DNA from: Planctomycetota bacterium
GTDB lineage: Bacteria > Planctomycetota > UBA8742 > UBA2392
Direction: 5' to 3'
Assembly: GCA_022071975.1 (NCBI GenBank)
Contig: JAJVIO010000005.1
Location: 1 to 64,000 of the forward strand
DNA: 64,000 bases
The notes under the pieces were generated by a model. It made no database searches. It saw only the letters and a program-made list of their open reading frames with translations, and had not been told where the DNA came from. This document shows, one piece after another, positions 46,648 to 54,837 of this stretch. Position numbers and translations under genes: made by a program. Position 1 is the first letter of the stretch. Each line of letters starts with the position of its first letter.

Positions 46648-47931
46648 CTACGCCTGCTCCTCCGCCAGGTAGACCGCCTGGTGGCGCACGTCGTCGAACT
46701 GCAGCACCGCGCGCAGCCCTTCCAGGAAGTCGGGCCCGTAGAAGTCGAGGTAATGCAGCAGGCTCATCACCTCCTGCTGCGGACGGCCGTCGGGCAGCAT
46801 GTACTGGAACAGCCGGCCCAGCTGCTTGGCGTTCACGTCCACTTCCCGCGCGGCCTCAGTCACCGCGCGCTGGCGCAGCTTGTCGAAGCCGATGTCGGTG
46901 CCGGTCAGGGCCTTCTTCACTTCGGATTCCGGGTGGAAGCCCAGTTCCTCCAGGCCCATCTCGAGGCGCAGCAGCGCGCCCAACACCTGCTCTTTGGCGT
47001 GGTTCACCACGGCCGGCACGTCGTCCGGCAGGTGGCGACGGCTGGCGGTCTCGGGGCGCACTTCGCCGGTCAGCACGGCCTCGGGCTGCAGGCCGAATTT
47101 GTTGAGCCAGCTTTCGACCTTGCCCTCGATAATGGTGGCGCTGCTGCCGGGGAATGGCACGGGCTCACCGGGCGGAATGCCGCCGGTGGGCGAGCCGGTG
47201 CCGACCGCTGCCACCATGGGGATGCGCTTGAACCAGGTGCGCAGGTTGGTCTCGAAGCCGCCGTCACTGGTGGGCGCCAGGAAGGTCAGCGCTTCATCGT
47301 CGAACCAGCGCAGCAGCATGCGCGCCTTGAACACGTCGGGGTCTTCGTCGGCGTCGCGGCTGATCTGGTCCATCAGCAGGCTGCTGAAGCCGGTGCCGGG
47401 CAGGGCTCCGCGCAGCATCTTGAGGTAGCGCGGCAGGTCGCCGCCGCGGAAGCCGATGTCATCCAGCTCGCCGCTGCGCTGCATGATGGCGCTGATGCCG
47501 CTTTCGCCCGCTTCGCCGATTTCGAGGCAGGGCCACACCAGGGTGATCACCTTGCCGACGCGCCGGTTGCGCAACTGGCGCGCGAGGTCAAGGCCGGCCA
47601 GCAGGCGCAGCACTTCATCCATGCGCGGCGCGGCCACGCCCTTCAGCACCGGCACCACCACGGCGAAGCCTTCGCCGCGGGTGAGTGTGCGCAGCGCGTC
47701 GGAGTAGCGGCGCGCCTTGCTGACCTGCTTCAGCCACGCGAGCTGCGCTTCCTCGATGGCGGGATCAAGCTTGAACGGATGACGGCCGAGCCTGCGCGCC
47801 ATGACCTGGAAGTTGGTGTAGGCGCTCTTGGGCAGCTTGCCGCGACGTCGTGACAACCGCGCGAGCGTGCGCGACCGCGATGTCACATCGCGGGTCGTGG
47901 TGAGCGGAAGTTTTCGCACGCGGTACGTCAT
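46648..47931 (-). CDS. BshC-like protein with degenerate catalytic region
   Basis: 427 residues, starting at the ATG at 47931. The C-terminal end LFQYMLPDGRPQQEVMSLLH followed by YLDFYGPDFLEGL closely follows the ending of BshC, the cysteine-adding enzyme of bacillithiol synthesis (usual form P-x-G-x-x-Q-E-R, YG-x-x-F). Central FKLDPAIEEAQLAWLKQV and FEVVVPVLKG-like stretches fit the length and order. The diagnostic GHQPGL motif and the EDHDF acidic motif near one third of the protein are replaced (VPVLKGVAAP; WPCLEIGEAGES). It is therefore probably a catalytically altered paralogue. No bshA or bshB is visible. Confidence is in homology, not activity. Confidence 0.7.
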   Translation of the reverse strand: MTYRVRKLPLTTTRDVTSRSRTLARLSRRRGKLPKSAYTNFQVMARRLGRHPFKLDPAIEEAQLAWLKQVSKARRYSDALRTLTRGEGFAVVVPVLKGVAAPRMDEVLRLLAGLDLARQLRNRRVGKVITLVWPCLEIGEAGESGISAIMQRSGELDDIGFRGGDLPRYLKMLRGALPGTGFSSLLMDQISRDADEDPDVFKARMLLRWFDDEALTFLAPTSDGGFETNLRTWFKRIPMVAAVGTGSPTGGIPPGEPVPFPGSSATIIEGKVESWLNKFGLQPEAVLTGEVRPETASRRHLPDDVPAVVNHAKEQVLGALLRLEMGLEELGFHPESEVKKALTGTDIGFDKLRQRAVTEAAREVDVNAKQLGRLFQYMLPDGRPQQEVMSLLHYLDFYGPDFLEGLRAVLQFDDVRHQAVYLAEEQA

Positions 47932-48485
47932 CGGAATCCACAACCTTCAAACAAACGAGGACGGCGAACACCGTCCCGCGAATTCTAGCAGCATAGAGTA
48001 CGGGGGCGACACCGGTGGAAAGGCCGTAAATAAGGGGTTTGAAGCTAACTTCCGCTATTGTTTCGGGTTAGGAGGAATCAAAAAAATCGCCCAAGGCGAG
48101 GTTGGCGTTTTGTGGATATTATGCGGATTCTCTGGCGTCGCCTGTCAGTAACTCCGTAACCTGCCAAGACTAATGATCTTGGGCATGATGTGTCAGAAGT
48201 CTTGTGATGAAAGTCTTACTGCCGCCGGTGGTCAGTTTACTGTTGACAGTCGGGGGACAAGCTGGCCGTGGATTCCTGGCTTTTTCGTGTTTTTTTCTGC
48301 GTTGGCCGGCCTGGAGTCCGCCTGTGAAGCGGGCTGCGGGGCAGGTCTTAAGAAGCCGCTAATTTTTCCGTCTTACGACTCGCGCGCCGGAGCGTTTGGG
48401 TTTACATAGGCACCCTTGTGAGTTGCCAAAGCGACTCGCAGTGGGCTGGCAACACCTCATCGCACCAGAGATTCGGGAGACACAC
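47932..48485. other. AT-richer gap without a supported gene
   Basis: Composition is clearly less GC-rich than the surroundings. An open frame at 48173-48409 has unremarkable composition and no ribosome-binding site. GGGGGCGACACCGGTGGAAA near 48003 and TAGGAGGAATCAAAAAAATC near 48069 stand out but give no recognisable RNA. T-runs lie near 48284-48297. GGGAGA at 48475 serves the next gene. An unannotated structured RNA is possible but unsupported. Confidence 0.4.
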
Positions 48486-48842
48486 TTGAGCGAGAAAACC
48501 AACATCTACATCGACGGCGAGCACGCCGCCACGATCGAAGGCCTGCAGCACGACCTCCCCTGGCACTTCGGCACCCTGATTCCCGGCGAAGCCTTTGAGG
48601 AACTGAAGGAGTCCCTCGAGACCGCGCCCTGGAGCACCGGCCAGGAAGGCGCGATCGAGCTGGTCGCCGGCCAGGACACCGTGGACCGCGTAAGCTGGGG
48701 TTCGGAAGTGGACAGTTCCGAGATGATCACCAAGCTGACCCTGGCGCAATTTGAGCCGGGCGGCCCCTGGGAACTCGAGTTCACCTGCGAAGAAGAAGAA
48801 GGTGTCGAAGCCAGCGACGAAACCGCCGAAAACGCGGCCTAG
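48486..48842 (+). CDS. Hypothetical acidic protein, 118 residues
   Basis: The TTG at 48486 follows GGGAGA; longer readings lack a site. The sequence NIYIDGEHAATIEGLQHDLP, then EAFEELKESLETAPWSTGQE and VDRVSWGSEVDSS is soluble and alternates strands and helices. The end is strongly acidic (CEEEEGVEASDETAENAA). No family is recognised and no operon neighbour is present. The balanced composition and defined start support it being real. Confidence 0.65.
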   Translation: MSEKTNIYIDGEHAATIEGLQHDLPWHFGTLIPGEAFEELKESLETAPWSTGQEGAIELVAGQDTVDRVSWGSEVDSSEMITKLTLAQFEPGGPWELEFTCEEEEGVEASDETAENAA

Positions 48843-49698
48843 TCTCTACGTCATTCCATGGCGGCGGGCACGTCCCGCCGCTTTCTCTTTAACCAATGCA
48901 ACGCGAAGGGGCGAAGGATCTTCCGTGACTCGTTCGCTGCTTCTGCTTGAGGCACGTCGTTCAACGCCAGGCCGCCAAGAACGCCACGGCTCTGTCGTGA
49001 TTTGCCTGTCCCTGGACGTGACGCAACGCAGGTGGGGACTGTCCCCGCATTTGGGGACTGTCCCCGTCCTCGACCCCCGCAATCTCTGCCGTCCGTCGGC
49101 CGAACGACGCGCCACAACGATTGGGCCGTGGCGCACCCTGGCGCCCTGGCGTTGAAAACCCCTCATGCTCGCAAGTGACGGGCAGACCACAGCCAGCTCT
49201 TCGCGCCTTAGCGCCCCCGCGTGGCCTGAGCTTTTCTTCGTGTCCTTGGTGCCCTTAGTGGAGAACCGCAGTTGCCTTCCAAGCTTGTCACGGCGCAGGA
49301 GGGGCGAACTGCATAAACCACGCGGAGGCACGGAGGCGCTAAGAGCCCTGCGCGAATCGCAAGCTGATAGTGTTCAGGGACCGTCTTTCAACGCCAGGAC
49401 GCCAGGAACGCCACGGCCTTTGCGTGGCTTGCACGTCCATCGGCCGATCGACCTGCCGTAAAGTTAGAGCCGTGGCGCACCCTGGCGTCCTGGCGTTGTT
49501 GCCGGTCTCGCTGCGTGAGTGACGGGCAGGCAACTCTCAGCCCGTTGCGAGCTTCGCTCCCGAGGCCTCTCTTACGGATTCGCGAAGGATCATGCCGCTT
49601 GCTCAATGCGCGATGGCGAATGTGCATTCCGTTTGGTCTTCCACCGCGTACGCCTTACCTTACATGCAGCCCCTCGGAGTCACCCCTCAGCCACCCGC
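48843..49698. repeat. Repeat-filled gap with paired palindromes (copy 5)
   Basis: No gene supported. GGGGACTGTCCCC at 49034 and 49053 (19-bp phase) sit among ACGCCAGGCCGCCAAGAACG / GCCGTGGCGCACC inverted pairs (twice, about 48965-49155 and 49391-49500). GCGCCTTAGCGCCCCCGCG near 49203 has its partner CCACGCGGAGGCACGGAGG near 49318. The last 100 bases are the leader of the 49699 gene. Confidence 0.7.
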
Positions 49699-52227
49699 AT
49701 GCGCAAGCTTCTCACGAGTCTTCTTGTCGCCCTGCTGCTCAGCGCCCTGTGCGTGCATCAGCCTGTCGCCCAGCAGACCGGCGCCAAGGAAACCGCCCAG
49801 CCTCGCGAGATCAGCGACGCAGAGATCAAGGCCGCTGACGAGCTGCGCCTCACACTCAGCGCCGAGCACCAGGCCCTCTACAACGGCCTGCGCTACCTGA
49901 CGCGCCCAGCCTTTGAAGAAGAGCTGCTGCAGGGCAGGCGTTATCGCCCCTGCACGCTGGATCCCTTCGAACAAAAGGGTGACGGCCCGCTCAGCCTGCT
50001 GGAAACCCTGCGCCTGTGGGCCGTGCTGCAGAGCGGCATGCCCTCCAGCGCGGCCATGGACCGCCAGTTGCAGCGCCTGCTCGACACGCCTGAACCGCGG
50101 GCGGAATCCGGATTGGCGCTGGTGGCCGTGCGCTTGCTGACGGTGCGCGCCGCGTTGCTTCGCCCCGAGCTGGGTCGCGCCGACGAACTGAAGGAGCAGG
50201 CGGCCGCGCTGCTAAGCGTCGCGGACGCCTGCAAGGGCGACACCTCTGACCGTTCGCCACTGATCGGTGAATCCAGCATCCAGGTGCGCTGGTTCGCCAA
50301 CCACCTGTGGCGCGCGCTGGTGATGCGCAGCGCCCTGGAACTCGAACTGAAGGTGGACGACAAGCAGTGGGAGAAAGACCTGCGCGCGCTGGGCGCAGCG
50401 TACGTCAACAACCGCGGCTGGCCCTGCGCCAAGCGAGGCGCCTCGGCCCGCGAAGACCTTGACCCCAACCTGCTGGCGTTGGCCGCGCTGGGACTGGCGC
50501 GGGGAGCGCCGGAGAAGACCATTGGCGCCGGGCTAGCGCGCGCCAATGAAAAGAAGCTGAAAGACGTGCCGGAAATCCTGGCGCGCCTGGAGAAAGACTA
50601 CGGCGCGGAGCCCTGGGTGGGCTCGAGACTGCTGCTGGTGAACTCGCTGGCGCCGGGCTTCGCGCCCGAGCGCAAGAGCGCAGACAGCTGGCGCGCCGAG
50701 GTTACCCGCCGCGGCGTCGCCAGCCCGGACCCCTCCGGCGCGGTCTGGATGCGCCAGGAACTTGCGCCCGCCATGGGCCTTTCCGAGCCGGGCTGGGGCC
50801 GCACCGAATCGGCGGTGTGCGAGACCGCGTTGACCTGCCTGGCGCTCAGCGGCGGGCTTCTCCCCGCCGCGCCGGGCCCGCTCAACGGCCGTGAACTTGC
50901 TGGCATCGGGCGCATGCTGCATGCGCTGGCGGTGCTGCATGCCGCGCGCGCGGGCAAGGGCGGCGGCGATTTCGCCGCCCGCGTGAACTTCACGATCCAG
51001 GACGGCGCGGCGTACCTGGCGTCTCTGCAGACGCCGGAAGGAGACTTCCCCGGCCAGTACAAGACCTTCACGGGCAACACCGCCTACTGCCTGCTGGCCA
51101 TGATGCACGGCGGGGTTTCGCGTGAAGAAGACTCGATCCAGCGCGGCATCGCCTGGCTGCTCAAGAACGCCGACAACACCGGCAGCACTTACGACGTCGC
51201 CGCCAAGCTGATGTGCCTGCAGCAATACTATGAGCCCGAGCAGCGCCAGGCCGGCATCCTGTATGCCGATAACGCCGCCGACTTCGAGCGCGCCCGCCGC
51301 AAGGTGTGGGAAAGCATCAGCGACAAGCATCGCTCGTACATCGAGTCGCTGGTGCGCTTCCTGAACGAGAGCCACGTGGGCGGCAGCAACGGAGGATGGG
51401 GCTACTACACGACCATGCGCAGCCACAGCGACAACTCCTGCAGCCAGTACGCGGTGCTGGGTTACAAGTCCGCCAGCCTGCTGGGCGCGCAGCTCGACAC
51501 CCGGCTGCTCGAGCTTGAGGCCGAGCGGCTGATCAAGCAGTACTGGGCCGACGAAAACTGCGCGCCGGTAGTCTATGAGCACAACGCCGACGACCGTGAA
51601 GGAGACGACGCCGAGCGCAAGGCGCGCAGCACGCGCGCGGTGTTCCGCAAGGAAATCCGCCCCGGCGGATGGGGCTACATGTGCGGACAGGTCGGCGGCG
51701 CCTGCATGCAGTTGACGGCGGCCGGCATTTCCAGCCTCACCATCTGCATGGACGAGCTGAAGGTGCGCGGCAAGCTGAAGGAAAAGCTGGCCCAGGAGAT
51801 CGGCCTGACCATCCGCGGCGCGCAAGCATGGCTGGCCGGCAAGTACTACAAGGCCGAGCAGTTCACCGGCCCCGCGGACGTGATGGCGTACGGGGGTGAC
51901 GGCTGGGGCGTTTTCTACAACCTGTACTCTGTGGAGCGCGCCTGCGTGATGGCGGGCATCCGCAAGCTGGAAGGCGAGACTGACTGGTACGCGATCGGGG
52001 CCGAGGCGCTGCTGGAGCACCAGAACCTTGACGGCGGCTGGGGCGACGAAAAGACCGCGCAGCCGGCCATCAACTCCGACCGGCGCCAGCTGGTGAACAC
52101 CAGCATGGCGATCCTGTTCCTGAAACGCGCGGCCCCGCCGGTGATCACCGAGCACAAGAAGCGCGAAAAAGAAGCCGAAGAGGAACAGAAGAAGGAAGCC
52201 CCCAAGAGCCCCGTCACTGGCAAGTAG
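49699..52227 (+). CDS. Large exported squalene-cyclase/prenyltransferase-fold (alpha-alpha barrel) protein
   Basis: 842 residues. Signal peptide KLLTSLLVALLLSALCVHQP with cleavage near AQQ. Repeats of the QW/alpha-alpha-barrel type are clear: AAYLASLQTPEGDFPGQYK, YCLLAMMHGGVSREED, RPGGWGYMCGQVGGACMQLT and LEHQNLDGGWGDEKTAQP. The acidic DXDD catalytic motif of squalene-hopene cyclases is not seen. Many Planctomycetes encode several such exported proteins of unknown role. The C terminus is lysine/glutamate-rich. It converges with a WD40 gene six bases away. Structural or carbohydrate-related roles are possible. Confidence 0.85.
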   Translation: MRKLLTSLLVALLLSALCVHQPVAQQTGAKETAQPREISDAEIKAADELRLTLSAEHQALYNGLRYLTRPAFEEELLQGRRYRPCTLDPFEQKGDGPLSLLETLRLWAVLQSGMPSSAAMDRQLQRLLDTPEPRAESGLALVAVRLLTVRAALLRPELGRADELKEQAAALLSVADACKGDTSDRSPLIGESSIQVRWFANHLWRALVMRSALELELKVDDKQWEKDLRALGAAYVNNRGWPCAKRGASAREDLDPNLLALAALGLARGAPEKTIGAGLARANEKKLKDVPEILARLEKDYGAEPWVGSRLLLVNSLAPGFAPERKSADSWRAEVTRRGVASPDPSGAVWMRQELAPAMGLSEPGWGRTESAVCETALTCLALSGGLLPAAPGPLNGRELAGIGRMLHALAVLHAARAGKGGGDFAARVNFTIQDGAAYLASLQTPEGDFPGQYKTFTGNTAYCLLAMMHGGVSREEDSIQRGIAWLLKNADNTGSTYDVAAKLMCLQQYYEPEQRQAGILYADNAADFERARRKVWESISDKHRSYIESLVRFLNESHVGGSNGGWGYYTTMRSHSDNSCSQYAVLGYKSASLLGAQLDTRLLELEAERLIKQYWADENCAPVVYEHNADDREGDDAERKARSTRAVFRKEIRPGGWGYMCGQVGGACMQLTAAGISSLTICMDELKVRGKLKEKLAQEIGLTIRGAQAWLAGKYYKAEQFTGPADVMAYGGDGWGVFYNLYSVERACVMAGIRKLEGETDWYAIGAEALLEHQNLDGGWGDEKTAQPAINSDRRQLVNTSMAILFLKRAAPPVITEHKKREKEAEEEQKKEAPKSPVTGK

Positions 52228-52233
52228 GCCCGG

Positions 52234-53379
52234 CTACTTCTGTTCCGGTGTGCTCCACAGCAGCAGGTTGCCGCCTCCGTCGCCGGAGGCCAACACCGAG
52301 CCGTCAGGGCTGAACGCCACGCAGCGCACATCTTTTTCGTGACCCTTCAGCACCAGCTTGCAGCCCTTCTCGCCGCGATCTTCAGGGTCCCAGATGTACA
52401 GGTGGTCCTGACTCAGGGCGAACAGCAGCCAGCTGCTGTCCCGCGTCCAGGCCACGCACCACACGCCATGCATGGGGCATTCCAGGAAGTGGCGGTACTT
52501 CATTCCCGGCGCGTGCCAGACCGTTACCCATGGCTGGCTGTGGCCAGAGGCGAAGCGCTTGCCGTCGTCGCTGAAGGCCAGGTCCAGCATCTCCGTATCC
52601 GGCTGCACGCGCGGGATTTCGAGCTTGCGCCCGCTGCCGGTCGCCAGGTCGAACTCGTACAGCACGCGCGTGGTGGTGCCTGTCACGAGCTTCCGGCTGT
52701 CGATGGAAAATGCGCAGTCGCGCATGGGCTCGGGCGTTTGCACCCGGGCCAGCTGTTTGCGCGACTGTGTATCCCACAGGGTCAGCAGCTTGCCCCAGCT
52801 CGAGGTCGCCAGCAGCCGGCCGTTGGGGCTTACCGCCACCCGCATCACCTGCCCGAGTTCTTTGCCGACTTCAACGGGCGTGCCCAGCCGGCCGTCTTGA
52901 TCCAGTGGCCACCAGTACAGGTGTTCATAGGCGTCGCCGGTCCAGAAGCCGGAACCGTCGGGGGCCATCGCCATGGTGTCGAGGCGCCAGGGGTGGGTTG
53001 CTTCCGCGCGCATTTCGCCGCTGCGCCAGTCCCACACCCGAGCGCGCATGTCGCTGTAGTCCACGGTCACGAGCCAGCGGCCGTCGGGCGTGAAGGCCAT
53101 GTCAGAGACCGCGGCGCCGTTGGCCAGGCGGCGCAGCTCGGTGACCTCGGGATTGGCCGGGTCGAAGAAGGGCAACGGGCTCGGCCGCGCGGGGACCTTT
53201 GCATCCAGCAGCTCCGGGGGGACGGGCGGCAGAGACGGCAGGTCCTGCACGATGCCGTTGGGGTCTACCCAGGGCGGATAACTCACCGGCTCCGGCGCCA
53301 GGTACAAAATCGCCCCGAACGCAGCGCCGCCCAGCAGCAGGCCGACGAGCACCAGCACGACCAGGCGTTTGAAGTTCAT
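52234..53379 (-). CDS. Membrane-anchored WD40 beta-propeller protein
   Basis: 381 residues, with an N-terminal membrane anchor (RLVVLVLVGLLLGGAAFGAI) and a Pro-rich stretch to about residue 70. Seven WD40-like blades follow, including AFTPDGRWLVTVDYSDMRAR, AVSPNGRLLATSSWGKLLTL, AFSIDSRKLVTGTTTRVLYE, AFSDDGKRFASGHSQPWVTV and AFSPDGSVLASGDGGGNLLL. The propeller is probably periplasmic. It sits between two genes for squalene-cyclase-fold repeat proteins, so the three may belong to one exported complex. That link is inference from position. Confidence 0.88.
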   Translation of the reverse strand: MNFKRLVVLVLVGLLLGGAAFGAILYLAPEPVSYPPWVDPNGIVQDLPSLPPVPPELLDAKVPARPSPLPFFDPANPEVTELRRLANGAAVSDMAFTPDGRWLVTVDYSDMRARVWDWRSGEMRAEATHPWRLDTMAMAPDGSGFWTGDAYEHLYWWPLDQDGRLGTPVEVGKELGQVMRVAVSPNGRLLATSSWGKLLTLWDTQSRKQLARVQTPEPMRDCAFSIDSRKLVTGTTTRVLYEFDLATGSGRKLEIPRVQPDTEMLDLAFSDDGKRFASGHSQPWVTVWHAPGMKYRHFLECPMHGVWCVAWTRDSSWLLFALSQDHLYIWDPEDRGEKGCKLVLKGHEKDVRCVAFSPDGSVLASGDGGGNLLLWSTPEQK

Positions 53380-53611
53380 GGCGGCCCCCGTGACAACAGT
53401 CTACTTCACGGGTGGGCGCAACGCCAAATCGCCGCGGGTTCGGGCAGGGCGGCAGATTGGTCAGCCGGCGCGCCGTGGCGTCAGAAACCGAGTTGTGAGA
53501 AGCAACCAGGGGAAAGCACGAAACTCATGCAAGCACGAATGTGCACCCGTGTTCATCCGTGGTTCCAACGAGGTTCTTTTCCCGCCGCGTTCTTCGCAGT
53601 TCCGGTGAGCG
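53380..53611. other. 232-bp gap with CACGAA-type units
   Basis: Holds GAAAGCACGAAACTC, GCAAGCACGAATGTGCACC and a TTCATCCGTGGTTCC segment, a divergent copy of the mosaic found elsewhere. No gene or terminator is clear. Confidence 0.4.
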
Positions 53612-54826
53612 CTACGGCGCGTCCTGTTGCACGGCCTTGCGGCAGTTGCTGAGGATGATCACCGCGTAGCCTGTGCCGTAGGGCTTGTGGTAGCCGTACA
53701 GCGGGTAGTCCCAGAAGCTGCCGTCGTCGTACTGGCCCAGTGCCACCAGCCTGGCCAGCTCCGCCCCGTACTTCGGCTGCTGCTCGCGGGGCAGGCCCAG
53801 CACGTTGCGCGAGGCGTAGTAGTGCCCGAAGTAGTAGTAGTAGGGCGCCGTCGCGTACCAGGCCTCGTGGGGGAACTGGCGGCCGCGGCCGATCTCGATG
53901 AATGCGTGGTCCTTGAAGAAGTAATCGAGTTGCGCCTGCAACGTTTCGGGCGTGATGGTGCGGTTCCAGGTGAACAGCGCGTTGTCGCCCGACTGCGAGC
54001 GCCCCAGGCTGCCGCGCGGCAGGTTGGCGTCGCTCATGGGGTAATACATGTGGCCGCTGCTGTAGTAGTAGGCGCCGTTGGGGATGCGGTGGCGCTCGAG
54101 GTAATCCAGGCCGATCTGCACGTTGTGGTCGCGGATCGGCAGGTCAACGGTGCGGGCGTCGCGCATGGCGACCAGCGCCGCGGCGGTGGTGAAGCTGGTG
54201 CTGATTTCGCCGCTGGGGCGGTAGGTACGCTCGCTGAAGTCGTAGTAGCCCCAGCCGCCGTCGAGCGACTGGTGGTCCAGCAGGCGGCGCAGCTCAAGCT
54301 CGGCACGTTTCTTGAGGCGCGGCTTCATTTCAGTGAAGCGCGCGTCCTGCATGGCCTGGCACAGGGCCTGCACCATGTAGGCGTGCGACCACACGTTGTA
54401 GAAGGTGTCCATGGTGGCGCGCGGGGTGTCGGGCGCCTCGATCAGGTACTCCAGCGCCCGGGTCAGCGCGCCGTCAATCTCCTCCGTGGGCGGCTGCATC
54501 ATCAGGCCCATGGCGCACAGGGCGGTGCTGGCGTTGCCCCACACGTGCAGGCTGTTGATGCTGCCCAGGTAGATGTCGTAGGGGCGCTCCTCCATGTAGC
54601 CCCAGTCGCCCTTCTTCTTCTGGTTGTCGAGTATCCAGCGCACGGCCTTGTCCAGCTCGGCCTGGTGCTTCCACTCAATCCTCTGCGCGGGCTGCACGGG
54701 CACGGGCTGCACGGGCGCGGCGTTGCCCGGCCCGGGCTGATTGGAATCAGCCGGCTTGCCCGAGGGAGCGCAGGCCGCAAGAGCAGCGACGGCCAGGCCC
54801 GCGATCAACAGCATGGACTTGCGCAT
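53612..54826 (-). CDS. Lipoprotein with squalene-cyclase/prenyltransferase-fold repeats
   Basis: 404 residues. The signal LLIAGLAVAALAACAPSG has a lipobox with Cys at about residue 19, so it is a lipoprotein. Alpha-alpha-barrel repeats follow: VRWILDNQKKKGDWGYMEER, ALEYLIEAPDTPRATMDTFY and RLLDHQSLDGGWGYYDFSER. Acidic DXDD is not visible. It is distal in the operon smpB - HlyD-like - lipoprotein (11 bases after the adaptor gene). With 49699 it makes two members of this fold in five kilobases. Activity unknown. Confidence 0.86.
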   Translation of the reverse strand: MRKSMLLIAGLAVAALAACAPSGKPADSNQPGPGNAAPVQPVPVQPAQRIEWKHQAELDKAVRWILDNQKKKGDWGYMEERPYDIYLGSINSLHVWGNASTALCAMGLMMQPPTEEIDGALTRALEYLIEAPDTPRATMDTFYNVWSHAYMVQALCQAMQDARFTEMKPRLKKRAELELRRLLDHQSLDGGWGYYDFSERTYRPSGEISTSFTTAAALVAMRDARTVDLPIRDHNVQIGLDYLERHRIPNGAYYYSSGHMYYPMSDANLPRGSLGRSQSGDNALFTWNRTITPETLQAQLDYFFKDHAFIEIGRGRQFPHEAWYATAPYYYYFGHYYASRNVLGLPREQQPKYGAELARLVALGQYDDGSFWDYPLYGYHKPYGTGYAVIILSNCRKAVQQDAP

Positions 54827-54837
54827 AAAGGCTCCGG

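Noticed and set aside
48003-48060. Possible tmRNA 5' end (GGGGGCGAC...) near a genome region that lacks genes
   Set aside because: No matching 3' acceptor stem, T-loop or tag reading frame could be found downstream.
48173-48409. 79-codon open frame in the AT-rich gap
   Set aside because: No ribosome-binding site, no domain, irregular composition; left as unannotated gap.
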